DNA of 64,000 bases from Loripinus fragilis (GCA_964019695.1 CAXHUL010000220.1:94507-158506), one strand, 5' to 3'. Numbered from the stretch's first letter, positions 46,985-59,515 are shown. The notes: generated from the letters alone by a model not told the origin. Made by a program: numbers and translations.

Positions 46985-47105
46985 TCTGTCTGTCTGTGAG
47001 TTGAGAGATTTTTCTTTGGTTCATTCATAGTAAGGTAATTTGATTAGATTGTTTCTCTGTGATGATAAATTGCATACGTTATGAAGCATCCATGCTAGCT
47101 AAATA
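46985..47105. repeat. Segment duplicated at 52490-52610
   Basis: TCTGTGAGTTGAGAGATTTT, GATTGTTTCTCTGTGATGAT and AAATTGCATACGTTATG correspond to TCTGTGAGTCGTGAGCCC, GATTGTTTCTCTGTGATGAT and ACATTGCATAAATTAGG. In both places the segment follows TTGGGCTGG/TTTGGCTGGACCCA words, so a larger unit was once duplicated. Confidence 0.7.
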
Positions 47106-47575
47106 ATTGCTGTAGTTTAACAACTGCAGAGTAGAGAGCGAAGCTTTGGTCAGTAAGTTTTTAACCCCCCCCCACACACACACACACACTCCTACCTCTC
47201 CTCGCCACCCTCCCACGATGGCATTGTATGTCGTCCATTATAAGGCGGGATTCTACTGTTATTCATTCATTGTTTATTATATACATATTGTTCCCAGCAG
47301 TTCTTTGTAGCAATCATCCTGCTGGTGAAGACATAGCTGGTTGCTTTTCTGTATCAGTAATAATGTCTGGGTCTCTTCTTCACGATGTCATGTGTTGTTC
47401 TGTAATCCGTGATTGAGACATTTCCTAGTCATACTACAGTTTTTTCAACTGAGTGTGTCTTCAATCCAGCTTGTGGTGGTTTATTATCAAATATCAATGG
47501 CTATATACCATTGAACAGTGCACATTGTAAGTCTGAAGATTACTTTCACCCGAAACAAATAGTGTAGACGCGAAA
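47106..47575. other. Spacer with C-run and CA tract
   Basis: CCCCCCCCCACACACACACA at about 47165. A 62-codon plus-strand ORF at 47228 has a hydrophobic stretch (FIIYILFPAVL) but no other support. Confidence 0.4.
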
Positions 47576-48988
47576 TACCCCGGCATCCAATTTAGGTTAC
47601 CTTGCACCCCTAGGACAATTTTTCATGGGTGCCAAATTGTTCATTGGGACCCCTGAATGCGAAACGAAGGTGTCCTCAAAAAAATGGTATGGGCTATGTG
47701 AAAATGCATGGTTTCCATGGCAACCCATAGCGGATTTGGTTTGTTTTTTTGATTTGTTACTTATCCTAGACTACTAAACTTAATACAAAATTAAAACTTA
47801 GACATAGGTATAATGTATATAGTGGTTTGAAGATGTTTTGGGGCTGAAATATGTTTATTTATGGGTTTTTTTCAGTATTATTTTATTTAATTTTTAAGGT
47901 TTTCATTACAATTCATACATGTGGAAATTAGTAGATTTACATATCTGACCACAGGAAGAAAAACATGTGTCTAAGCTTTAATTTGACACCAATTTTAGTG
48001 CTCTAGGATAAATAGAACCCTAAATATGATTGAAATTGTAGGCCTATCCCCCCATTCTCGAAAATCATATAAGGGGTTGCCATGGAAACCATGCATTTTC
48101 ATATAGCCCATACCAAAATATTTTGAGGTGAACTTCGTTTCGCATTCAGAGGGTCCCACTTAACTATTTGGTATAAATTTAAAAGGCCCTAGGAGTGCAG
48201 GATAGATCGTACCTCAGCCCCTCCCCTAGGCTTATAGTTTTTACGTGATTTTTTTTCTCATTTTTTAAGTTTTCATGTATATTCATGAATATGCAAATGA
48301 GATAATATTCATATAGGACCATTATTCATGAATATGCAAATGAGATAATATTCATATAGGACCATTGGATGAATTGACTTGTCAAATTGTACCATTGATT
48401 ATATTAAAACATGCAACAATGACAATATTGGGATGAAATCAGCCTATTTATACTTTTAATGATTTTCCCTTATTTTTTAGCGTTTTTATTAATATTCATG
48501 AATACACAAATTGTGCAAATATGAAAACTTGCATTTTTGACCATATGTCTTAGCTTTCACTTAGTATAAATTTTAGTAATCTATGGCTAAAAGCAGCTGA
48601 GATATTATTCATCTTGTACATATACCCCCATTCGTGAATCACATTTTTTAATGTTTTCATCATAATTTATGAATATGCAAATTAGATAATTTGCATATTC
48701 AACACGGGGATAATAGGCCTATGTCTAAGCTTTAATTTGGTATTAAGATAAGTAGTTTAGGGTAAGTAACAGCTGAGATATGAGTACTTTTGTAGGCAAA
48801 GCCCACTCTAAAATCCGCTATGGGTTGCCATGGAAACCATGCATTTTCACATAGCCCATACCAAAATTTTTTGTGAGGACACCTTCGTTTCGCATTCAGG
48901 GGGTCCCAATGAACAATTTGGCGACCATGAAAAATTGTCGGGGGGGGGGGGGGGGGGTGCAAGGTAACCTAAAGTTGATGCGGGGGTA
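47576..48988. mobile_element. TIR element of 1.4 kb (TACCCCGGCATC ends)
   Basis: The left end reads TACCCCGGCATCCAATTTAG and the right end GATGCGGGGGTA. About 170 bp at each end are inverted copies (TTAGGTTACCTTGCACCCC; CATGGTTTCCATGGCAACCC; GCTATGTGAAAATGCATGG). A third, internal copy of the arm lies at about 48058-48170. The middle has an exact 43-bp tandem duplication (48281-48323 and 48324-48366) and several TTCATGAATATGCAAAT words. It has no ORF of transposase type, so it is non-autonomous. A 135-bp relative is at 51700-51834. Confidence 0.85.
48281..48366. repeat. Exact 43-bp tandem duplication
   Basis: ATTCATGAATATGCAAATGA followed by GATAATATTCATATAGGACC occurs twice in tandem. The ATTCATGAATATGCAAAT word recurs more loosely at 48495 and 48668. 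Confidence 0.93.
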
Positions 48989-51699
48989 AAAGAGATGCTG
49001 GATTCTATGAAATATCACCTGGAATAAGCAGTCAAAATGACTCGAGCGTGTGTTTTTTTTTAATATTGAATTTACATTCAGGGCTATAACTCCAAGGTTA
49101 TCATATGAAAACGCATAGCTGTTGAGAATTTGAGAGTCCGACGAAATAGAAACATATAAACACAAACATATAATACGAGTTTACTAAGTATCCAGGAATA
49201 AAACGTGTATACTTTATATTACCTCTGAGTATAGGTTGATTAAAGTGTATATTCATGCTTTTTAACATTTTATTTTAATCACAAATAAATATTTCGTTAT
49301 GGACTAATTTTATTTCACAGATCATTAATCCATCTAGTTAGTTAATTACAGAAGCTTTAATAGCCCTTCGTGGAGCAGCCATCTTACAGCTATAGGCACA
49401 CATAAACCTGAGTTAACCTCAATATGCTGGTCTGCCAAATGATTGAAGCGGCACCTTTCAGTCAATTTCTTTATTTCAATATTGGATAATGGGTATTCCG
49501 TTTTAATTACAATCAACAGCCAAATCAATGAAAATTAAAATGTAACAACTGTCAAACAAAAAGTATTTTGTTTTTCAATAAGTTTCATTTGATTTTATTC
49601 TGTCTTTTCGTTAGCAAAATGAAGAAAAGTGTTACTAAATATGTCGTCTGCTATAGTAATAATTAGTGCTTTAAGACTTAAATTTTAGAATTAATTATTA
49701 GATATGGGCCAAGTATCAAAACATACTCATCAATGCACACACTTCTAAAAGCATTACTCTGAAACATTAATATTTTTGTGCCTTTTGACTGATTTATAAT
49801 TCTGCTTTGGTAGTGTGTAAGCAGGTTGAAGTGATTCCAGTTTTGGTGTGTAGAGATTATTGACCTGAGAATGACCAGACTCCCATTAAGAAGCAAAAGT
49901 ATTTAATTACATGCTAATAGAAGGGCATTCACAAACATTGAATGAGGGATTATTCCTGCCATACTGTAAACTCTATAATAAATGCATTTTAAAAAAAGTG
50001 AGAATTATCCCTTTAACTCTTCGGCTGCTTATCGCAACTAAATATCGTCTGCTGTGAAACGTCTCCTGGTTCTTTTAAAACGTATCTGTAGCAAACAGTG
50101 AGGACATAGATCAGACTGCTCCTTTCCACTGTTTGCCTGTATGCTGAAATTAGTCATTGACGTAATCATTTACATGCAGCAGACGATTTCAGCTGACAAC
50201 ATTTTCAAATGAATTTTTTCATAGTAGAACAATTTGTAACTCACCTGAAATAAATTTTGATGGTTAATTTTGAAAACAATCAGCAGAGACAAAAAAATCA
50301 TGCAAAATTACCCAGCATGCAAACAGTTGGACGTACGGTGGGTTATGTGACATCTCATTCGCAATCATTAGCACGAAGGAAAATGTTCCCAAATTTCTCA
50401 CATTGGTATGATGCTTTATCCATATAATTTGACACTAGAATTGAGTGGCATATCTCTAAAGTCAATAAATACGGACAGTTTTATAAATTTCTCAAGTCTG
50501 ATTTCACTCTTAAATTGAAGATAAGCCGTCAAAATGTGAAAAGTTCCAAATGGATTCCAATTATTTAATTCTTCCCACCTGCATCAATATAATTATGCTT
50601 CATCTCAAGTTCTGATTTCAATCAACTTGAAGACAAACTGTTAACCGTCAATGTGAGAAGTATCAGGCATTACCTTGCCGGGTTCCAATGTAGACTAAGT
50701 ATCACCCGCTTTGTTTCAAATTTCGATGTTTGCTAAGAAGGAAAATACCCAATGTTAACTACAGCCATATTCTTTTTCGCTGCTGTCAGAACAGAACAGA
50801 ACTTTATTGCTAAACTGTACATCGCAGGTCATGCACATGTACGGTGGCGGGGTTCCAACTCGCAACCCCCATGACAGTGTACAAGCGATTTATCAACTAT
50901 GCTACGAATACATGTATCTCCTTGTGATTGGTATGTGCATATAACATTTTAAATATCATAAAATACACGCATTATCCTAAAAATATTTGCTATTGGTAAA
51001 TATATTGTAAATACAGAATGTCAACTAAGCCAACATAACGCTGCGGGACTCTAACAGTGTTCATGAATACCCATTTTAACATCGTTTGATTTGCTGATTG
51101 AGTCAGTTCGATAAAGATTTGGACAGCCAACAAAAACAAGCATGTCATTAATACAGAGGATCCATTTAAAATCATAAACACAATTTACTTGTTATTTAGT
51201 ATTACTGTGTGTAAAATTTGTGACAGTTTGGATTCTTTCATTGGGTATCGGGCGTCATGGGGGTACTGTTTCTCAAACCAACAATCATAATTTAGATATA
51301 TAGAGGATCTTACATGAGTGCTCATGTTTATTGAATTTATTTAATGAGTTGGGGAAAAGTGATAAAATGCGAGGCTTGCCGAGCATTTTATTACTTTTTC
51401 GCAACGAGTTTAATAAATTCAATAATACAGGAGCACGAATGTTTGATTCTATTTATCATATGGCAACTACTTTGAAATCTCATTTCTGGCGTAAAGACGT
51501 AATAATTTTGTCATTATGTACGCAACGTTGTTATGGGCATCATAACATTACCCGTAAATCGATAAACTACTAGTGGTTTATCGATTTTATTGCATGGCGT
51601 TATTTCACTCCCAGACGCGACGTCATATGATAAACAATGATTTGGCTATTTTCAAGTTCCCATATCTCCTTTCTATTTAGGTAAGATAACCCTGGAAGA
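48989..51699. other. No supported gene
   Basis: It contains the dispersed fragment at 49927-49995 shared with 17090-17150, and CAGAACAGAACAGAACTTTA with GGTTCCAACTCGCAACCCC at 50787-50868, which looks like the end of an unidentified dispersed repeat. The ORFs are short and unremarkable. Confidence 0.4.
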
Positions 51700-51834
51700 T
51701 ACCCCCCCCCCCCCCCGGCATCCAATTTAGGTGAACAAATTCGTTTCCTTTTCAGGGGGTACAAATAAACAATTTGGTACCTATGAGAAATTGTCCTAGA
51801 GGGTGCAAGGTAACCTAAATTAAATGCAGGTGTA
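51700..51834. mobile_element. Miniature relative of the 47576 element, 135 bp
   Basis: Begins TACCCCC (expanded to a run of 16 C) GGCATCCAATTTAGGT and ends AGGGTGCAAGGTAACCTAAA then TGCAGGTGTA. Only the two ends are present, joined almost directly (an internally deleted copy). Confidence 0.8.
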
Positions 51835-53456
51835 TAACATGCTCAAAAAATACAGTGCAGATCCATTGGAATATTACGATTTCGAATTCGGACATAAATT
51901 GCCTTCCTAGCTTGCTCAACATTATGTGTCCTGCCTATTTCTGTTAAAAATAACACCAAGGTCTGATATCAATTTATGATCACGTAAATTATAATAAAAC
52001 AAAGTTGGTCTCGTCGAAAACCTTGAGATTTATCACAGTTAATAGTTAACTGCCATAATTCTGAGTTTTCAAAGAACATATCTAAATTAGTTTGAAAGTC
52101 CCTTCCATCTGTTCTAAAACAACTGTATCGTCGGCAGAAAGTGAGACAAGCAATTTCAAGTACAATGTTATATTGTCATACTGGAACTCAAAGTTAACAC
52201 CATTGCTTTATGTAAGCTTCTAAGTCATTTAAGAATAAGACAAATATGGGATATATCAATTCAAAATGATAATCAAACGTCATAAAAAGGTTGGAGCTAA
52301 CATGGATGCGACAGTCTGCACGTCTGGTTGTAAACCCAATCACGAATATAGCTATGGTCTCCTCTTTAATTGCTCGACGGTAGTTCGGGCCTCAAACTCA
52401 ATGAAGGCCCTGGCGTAAAGCGTTAACCTGATGCTTGTCTTTGGCTGGACCCACCGTGTCTCAACTTGAGATTTTTCAGCTCTGGACTATGATATCTGTG
52501 AGTCGTGAGCCCTTATTCTTTGTTTCATCTTAGTGTGTTATTTGGTCAGATTGTTTCTCTGTGATGATACATTGCATAAATTAGGAGCTACAGTACATGT
52601 TTTTGTGTTTTAACAACAACAGAATCTATGGCGAGGATTTGATACCAGTAAATGCATTTAGGCTCCCCTGGTGACTTAAACGGTTTCTTGCCCATATCTG
52701 AACAATTTGTGAGAATAAATTTAGCGACAATAAGAAGTGTAAGAGAGGTTATTGAATCAGTTACTTATCTCTTGGCGTTAGCTTTTCTTCAGATACCGGC
52801 TTGAACCAGTGTCCACAGGGACAGCGCAGCATTGCAGGCCAGTTCACGGTGGAATTGCTGCATTAAATAAAACAGCGATACCGAGACTGTTTCATTATCA
52901 AGGGCATATTGTCTATATTGGTTTTTGATAACGAACGATGCTAACGAAAATGCTTCGTGTACAACGAGCCTATGAACAGTGGATAGGTAATCAAGAACTG
53001 CTTTAACCAGACTACACAGGGTTGCACTTTTCGTGTTTTATACAATTTAAAATCTACGTACTAAAGGTTACGGACGCTACTCTAGGTATCTGTACTACAT
53101 CATTGTTGGTCATACCATTGGTTTGCCATGTAAATGATGAAGGGCTTTCTCTCAAGATGAACTAAGACTATTTTCAACCAATATATGCCTTATTCATTAT
53201 TTATCAGCAATAGAAATCCCCTGGGTGTCTGCAAGAAGCGTAAAGCGAACTTACAAAAAAATGGAAATAAGAGAACCCGGGCTTGGCGTCTGTGATAAAC
53301 ACAGAACATCGCCGTCTTGCACAACAAACGCAAACGACACGTCATTATTTTCTAAATGCGCTGATGTTGTGTATAATTTAATAAAATGCTTTAAATTGAA
53401 CTGGCAAAAATGTGACTGTTGTTGGTTGTTACCATTTAAATATTCTGGATACACCA
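51835..53456. other. No supported gene
   Basis: Includes the second copy of the duplicated segment (52490-52610). On the minus strand at about 53251-53360 the frame reads NDVSFAFVVQDGDVLCL, which looks protein-like, but it lies in a larger frame that runs through a repeat end and lacks borders. Confidence 0.35.
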
Positions 53457-53575
53457 TGGGCGGATCCAGAGGAGGGGGCAGGGGTTCAAGACCCCCACCT
53501 GGAAAATCACAAGGGGCTATAAATTTCATTAGAAACACTGGCAGGGCCCTCTGTGAAATATGTTGATGAAAAAGG
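53457..53575. repeat. One end of the GCGGATCCAGA family
   Basis: GGGCGGATCCAGAGGAGG, GGGGTTCAAGACCCCC and CTGGAAAATCACAAGG parallel the left halves at 10610, 13226 and 62988. The right inverted end was not found. Confidence 0.6.
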
Positions 53576-55574
53576 GGTGTCATGATACCACCCCCACCCG
53601 TGACGGAGTTTTCTTGGTCCGGGCACGTAAACAGATCCTTAGAAAATAGAGAGAACCTAAAAAGTTTGAAAACAGCAGATTTGGTTTTATTTGGTCTGTT
53701 CATGAAAATTAATGGAAATTGCCAACAACTTTCACGTCCCAGTTCCCGTCCAACCCATTTGTTAAAAAGTCAGCGGGATGTTATATACAAATTCAACGCA
53801 GTATCCTTACCATTATGTAAACACAGAATTCAAATTTAAATATGAAATTGTGGCAAAAATAAATAACAAGAGGCACCGTCTGGGCAATGATAGGTTACAG
53901 ACATAGAACAGCTGGCGTCTTGAGAGCAATGTAACGCTGGATGGAGTTTGATATTTTAGCTTAGCTATGTACATGTATTTGGTAACCATAAAAAAGAATA
54001 TAAATGGCATGTGTTGTCTTTAAATATATTTTGTTAACGACTAATTACGCAGAATCAGCTGCTGGGTTAGTTTGCATTGTTTGTGATATAGTATCAATTG
54101 AAAAAGAAAAGCATTTTTGTTGGAATGTACTGCATATTGGCTTTTTCGCGAAGAGTTCTGTCTAAAATGAGAGAAACTAGCCTATTCCTATCTATTTAAA
54201 TAAACAGAAAATAGTTGTATGGTTGATATCATTATGAAAGAGCTGATTAAATGATTAGAGTCATGCTTTATATGTGAGGAACATTGCTTTAATTGGATTG
54301 ATTTGTTCATCACTATTTATCCAATACTTTAAGTTTAAGGTAATAAATTGTATATTATGTTTATTTGTTTGCCGTGGACGTTTAAGTGCAATGCATTCAA
54401 ACTCTTAATCATTGTCATTGTACACTGGTTTGCCATTCATAAATTTGAGGGGTTTTTCAGATGGCCCAATAAGAAAACAACTGTATGTGTCTATCAAATG
54501 TTAACATTGCTATATATTATTCATTGTATCTACAATATAAGGTGCGCATGAGTATACACCCATTTAGCCTAGTCGCCTATAAATGAGGCATTTTCAAACA
54601 GCTTAGCTACATGCCCTTTGATAATTATCGCATTGGCAAGCTAATAAGAATCAGACGAGCATGTGCATCCACACAGTCTCAGCAGAGTCTTCGCTGTCCG
54701 CATACAAAAATTGGATGATAACTCAGACCAAAATGTACACCTTTAACCCACTGGATGCGTCAGCATGGATATTGAAGGAGGTAATTGCGCATATGCGACG
54801 AATGCCAAAATTGCATGTGCTGGCCGAAAACAGCAACATTTTCTTAGAGTTTTGTAAATACACTCTCGTGACAATGTCCATATGCTAGCCAGTGTTTCCA
54901 CGTACATATTGTCACGTACACGTGTGTGCATGTTATCATGCTTATAAACATGCAGGTAAACAAGCATGTAAATAAGCTAATCTGGTTCAGATCCCATCAA
55001 AACCCAAATTACTAATGCTCGAAATAAGGGTGTAGTGCTAGTTTTATCATAGGTTTTGCTGTAGAAAGTATTAGAAACGTCACAACAAGGTGAGAAAAAC
55101 GAGTATAACGCTCTATTTTGTAAAGATATCAATGTAATAGCTACTTTGTAGTAAATATATGCCGCGACCTATACCCAAGAGCGACAAGACGAACAAATAA
55201 ACAAGTACAGAACAAGCGAAGTACGTAACGAAACCCGAACTCTTTTTCCCAGCGCTGAAAATGCCCATCATAGCGAATAACCAAAATAATTATAACCAGG
55301 AAATTCCTCAATCACAGATGAGCATAACCTCCATAAGTGTACAAAATGGGGAGACGTAAATTATATGAACAGTCCAACTATAAATGTAAGAACGAAATAC
55401 TGTCTTTAGCTCACAGATGATACTGCCAAATAAGAACACGCATTAAATCACAAAACGAGATACAGCCACAAAAGAGAGGAATAGTGCAAACCAACAACAA
55501 CAACAGAGCCATCAAATTAGAACGGAGAGCAGCTTCAGTACATCTATTACAATAACTTCATATTATATATTTCA
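53576..55574. other. Flank of the large palindrome
   Basis: No gene. From about 55190 to 55545 the plus strand is unusually purine/A-rich with many GAACAA, ACGAAAC and AACAACAAC words, unlike its neighbours, which might be the edge of an unidentified dispersed element. AGCATGTGCATCCACACAGT at 54659 is a weak relative of the 38634 repeat. Confidence 0.4.
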
Positions 55575-55597
55575 AGTAGTTATACTCATCTCTATAG

Positions 55598-55885
55598 ATG
55601 ACCTTGAGGACCTTTTTTCCCTATATACTCTATGTAAATGATGTCATCACGCCCGGTGCAGTCAATTTTCGGAACCAGTCAGAACCGGTCCGCGTCAATA
55701 TCAGCGGTGATGACCAATGGTTTATTTTTAGAAAATTAATCGATGATGCGGGTGATGCAATATTTAATGTTGCTGTGAAATCCAAAACAAGTTTAGACTT
55801 GAGAACTATATATTTTGTCAACAGCCAATCAAATAACCCTTTTCATTTATTATATTATCAGTTTTCCGACACATTATTCATTTGA
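55598..55885 (+). other. 95-codon ORF carried in both palindrome arms
   Basis: Starts with ATGACCTTGAGGACC just after an acceptor-like CTCTATAG and reads MTLRTFFPYILYVNDVITPG, then VRVNISGDDQWFIFRKLIDD and TIYFVNSQSNNPFHLLYYQF. It recurs on the minus strand at 58918-59205 with one amino-acid change (Gly to Val). No domain is recognised. The composition is more protein-like than that of most ORFs nearby, so it may be a captured exon, but there is no donor and it could be chance. Confidence 0.25.
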
Positions 55886-57167
55886 CAGCGACCAGTCAAG
55901 TTCTCCATCACTGTCCATATAACAGATACAGGTACGTTGAAGCAGACGATTTTTTTTTTTTCACAAATATTTCACCATCAGGTGAAAATCTATAGGTGGG
56001 TGTTTAACTCTTTGCCCGCTAATGGCGATTATTGTCGTCTGCTGATAAATTTTGCAAACGGTTTGGTCCCTGATCAGGCCTGACAAAACGTCAGACAATT
56101 GTGTATTACAGATTTTGTTTTTACAAAGTTGAGTTTTAAACGAATGCAAAATTACCTTGCATGCAAAGAGTTAGAAAGCACACCAGGGAAAAGGGTCAGT
56201 TGCGCAAATGGCTATAAAGGTTGTTTTCCCACTGTGCAGCTCTTTTTGTACTCGTCTTTTGTATAATTTAGATCAAGTTGAGACATGTCTTGCTATATAT
56301 ACTGATTACAACACTTTTCATCTATAAAAGTAATACTTTTTTATCAATACGCTCATTCATCGAAAAGAATCCAAACCAGACGAATTTTCTTTCCATACAG
56401 GTAAATTGTTGATAAATTGTTCTCTAACGTCGTACAGGTATTATTCATTCAAGATAGGATTTAATTCCCTTCCCCTGTTGAATGTAAAATTAAACAGAAA
56501 ATCGTTTTTTCTTCTTGGATCAGACAGTTTTTGAATGTGTAAAAAGGATTTATCTACAAGATGATATTAATTTTATACACAATAAACATGTCGCTTTAAC
56601 TCTTAGCTGCTGATAATCTGTGCAAACAGCTTGGACCCAGATAAGGCCTAACAAAAGTGTCAACCTGTTATACCTTGGTGTAAAACTGTCAGTTTTCCGA
56701 TATTTTTCATTTATCCATATACATTTTCATTAACAGACGATTTTTTCACAAATATTTATGTTTTACTCGACCTTTTATGTGTTTAACTTGAAACCTGCTT
56801 ATGGCGACGTGTGTCATCTGCTAATAAACTTTGCAAACAGTTTGGATCCAGATCAGGTTCTACAAACCAGTTTGAAGCAAACCTGTTTGAGAAGATAGTA
56901 TTTCTAAAGGAAATTTACAAAGTTGATCTTAAAATACTCGTCAAACGACAAAATCACAGACAAAGAGTTCGCATCTTTCGCCTATAACGCTGTAAATACT
57001 ATTGTATTTTATTTAAACCTTATGAAGTCAGGGCCAGTTCGCTGTTAAAAAGGGTGAAAAAATATAAAACTTCTGTGCATAGTGTCAGATAGTTCTGAAC
57101 CTGTTTGACCTTGTTAAAAGTGGTGGCGGTGGCATAACTCCCTGTGGCAGTGGTATGCCTCCTTGTG

Positions 57168-57636
57168 GCAGCGGCGGCGGTCGCGGCGGTGGCGGTGGCG
57201 GCGGTGGTGGCGGCGGTGGCGGCGGCGGCGGCGGTGGTGGTGGCGTTGGCGGCGGTGGCGGCGGCGGCGGTGGTGGTGGCGGCGGCGGTGGCGGCGGCGG
57301 CGGTGGTGGTGGCGGCGGCGGCGGTGGTGGTGGCGGCGGCGGTGGTGGCGGCGGCGGCGGTGGTGGTGGTGGCGGCGGCGGTGGTGGCGGCGGCGGCGGC
57401 GGTGGTGGTGGCGGCGGCGGTGGTGGCGGCGGCGGCACCACCACCGCCGCCGCCGCCGCCACCACCGCCGCCGCCACCACCACCACCGCCGCCGCCGCCA
57501 CCACCGCCGCCGCCGCCGCCACCACCGCCGCCGCCACCACCACCGCCGCCGCCACCGCCACCGCCGCCACCGCCACCACCACCGCCGCCGCCGCCGCCAC
57601 CGCCGCCACCGCCACCGCCGCGACCGCCGCCGCTGC
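57168..57636. repeat. GGY tract switching to CCR at the palindrome centre
   Basis: About 265 bp of GGC/GGT triplets run to 57434 and then switch at once to about 200 bp of GCC/ACC triplets. The switch point (about 57435) is 33 bp right of the geometric centre of the arms, so the left half has gained or the right half lost about 65 bp since the palindrome formed. Long poly-Gly, poly-Pro and mixed ORFs in all frames here are low-complexity artefacts. The tract could form very stable hairpins and is a hard region to sequence. Confidence 0.95.
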
Positions 57637-59515
57637 CACAAGGAGGCATACCACTGCCACAGGGAGTTATGCCACCGCCACCACTTTTAACAAGGTCAAA
57701 CAGGTTCAGAACTATCTGACACTATGCACAGAAGTTTTATATTTTTTCACCCTTTTTAACAGCGAACTGGCCCTGACTTCATAAGGTTTAAATAAAATAC
57801 AATAGTATTTACAGCGTTATAGGCGAAAGATGCGAACTCTTTGTCTGTGATTTTGTCGTTTGACGAGTATTTTAAGATCAACTTTGTAAATTTCCTTTAG
57901 AAATACTATCTTCTCAAACAGGTTTGCTTCAAACTGGTTTGTAGAACCTGATCTGGATCCAAACTGTTTGCAAAGTTTATTAGCAGATGACACACGTCGC
58001 CATAAGCAGGTTTCAAGTTAAACACATAAAAGGTCGAGTAAAACATAAATATTTGTGAAAAAATCGTCTGTTAATGAAAATGTATATGGATAAATGAAAA
58101 ATATCGGAAAACTGACAGTTTTACACCAAGGTATAACAGGTTGACACTTTTGTTAGGCCTTATCTGGGTCCAAGCTGTTTGCACAGATTATCAGCAGCTA
58201 AGAGTTAAAGCGACATGTTTATTGTGTATAAAATTAATATCATCTTGTAGATAAATCCTTTTTACACATTCAAAAACTGTCTGATCCAAGAAGAAAAAAC
58301 GATTTTCTGTTTAATTTTACATTCAACAGGGGAAGGGAATTAAATCCTATCTTGAATGAATAATACCTGTACGACGTTAGAGAACAATTTATCAACAATT
58401 TACCTGTATGGAAAGAAAATTCGTCTGGTTTGGATTCTTTTCGATGAATGAGCGTATTGATAAAAAAGTATTACTTTTATAGATGAAAAGTGTTGTAATC
58501 AGTATATATAGCAAGACATGTCTCAACTTGATCTAAATTATACAAAAGACGAGTACAAAAAGAGCTGCACAGTGGGAAAACAACCTTTATAGCCATTTGC
58601 GCAACTGACCCTTTTCCCTGGTGTGCTTTCTAACTCTTTGCATGCAAGGTAATTTTGCATTCGTTTAAAACTCAACTTTGTAAAAACAAAATCTGTAATA
58701 CACAATTGTCTGACGTTTTGTCAGGCCTGATCAGGGACCAAACCGTTTGCAAAATTTATCAGCAGACGACAATAATCGCCATTAGCGGGCAAAGAGTTAA
58801 ACACCCACCTATAGATTTTCACCTGATGGTGAAATATTTGTGAAAAAAAAAAATCGTCTGCTTCAACGTACCTGTATCTGTTATATGGACAGTGATGGAG
58901 AACTTGACTGGTCGCTGTCAAATGAATAATGTGTCGGAAAACTGATAATATAATAAATGAAAAGGGTTATTTGATTGGCTGTTGACAAAATATATAGTTC
59001 TCAAGTCTAAACTTGTTTTGGATTTCACAGCAACATTAAATATTGCATCGACCGCATCATCGATTAATTTTCTAAAAATAAACCATTGGTCATCACCGCT
59101 GATATTGACGCGGACCGGTTCTGACTGGTTCCGAAAATTGACTGCACCGGGCGTGATGACATCATTTACATAGAGTATATAGGGAAAAAAGGTCCTCAAG
59201 GTCATCTATAGAGATGAGTATAACTACTATTTCACTTGAACATAATAATTTGCTTAGTTCTCACACCCATCTTTCATGATAAAAAAGCTTTTAACAGAGG
59301 ACTTGACTTGTTCTGTTGACAGATTGCTTATATCGACAGGATTTATTTGTAAATATGGCACGGCAGTTTCTCAGAACTTGTTCTATATTATCAGATATTC
59401 TTTCTCATGTTGTAAACTGTTTGGAAGCGTGTTTGAGTGTTACAAATATGTGCTTGCATACTATCACACAAGTATTGGCAGTGAAATGTTTACTTGAATT
59501 GTATTATTGCTATTG

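Larger units (their letters stand above)
55575..59228. mobile_element. Giant foldback element: 3654-bp near-perfect palindrome with 6-bp flanking duplication
   Basis: The left arm starts AGTAGTTATACTCATC and the right arm ends GATGAGTATAACTACT. ORFs and words recur in mirror image about 57401.5 over the whole length (55598-55885 with 58918-59205; 55961-56149 with 58655-58843). I found two arm differences: one G/T substitution near 55750/59053 and a T run of 12 against 11 at 55950/58852. The arms meet in a GGY/CCR triplet tract. ATTTCA flanks both sides (55569-55574 and 59229-59234), which fits a target-site duplication of a foldback transposon. The alternatives are a recent inverted duplication or a hairpin assembly artefact. 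Confidence 0.88.

Noticed and set aside
48732..49165. Two overlapping Pro-rich ORFs
   Set aside because: Both cross the G run and the inverted end of the 47576 element.
53251..53703. 150-codon minus-strand ORF
   Set aside because: Its first half reads through a GCGGATCCAGA repeat end; only a short terminal part looks protein-like and it has no splice support.
57020..57784. Six long ORFs of poly-Gly, poly-Pro or Arg/Trp repeats
   Set aside because: Low-complexity readings of the GGY/CCR tract, open in every frame on both strands.
55575..59228. Dismissing the palindrome outright as an assembly artefact
   Set aside because: The flanking ATTTCA repeats, the two arm differences and the off-centre triplet switch are not expected from simple hairpin read-through, although the artefact remains possible until reads are checked.
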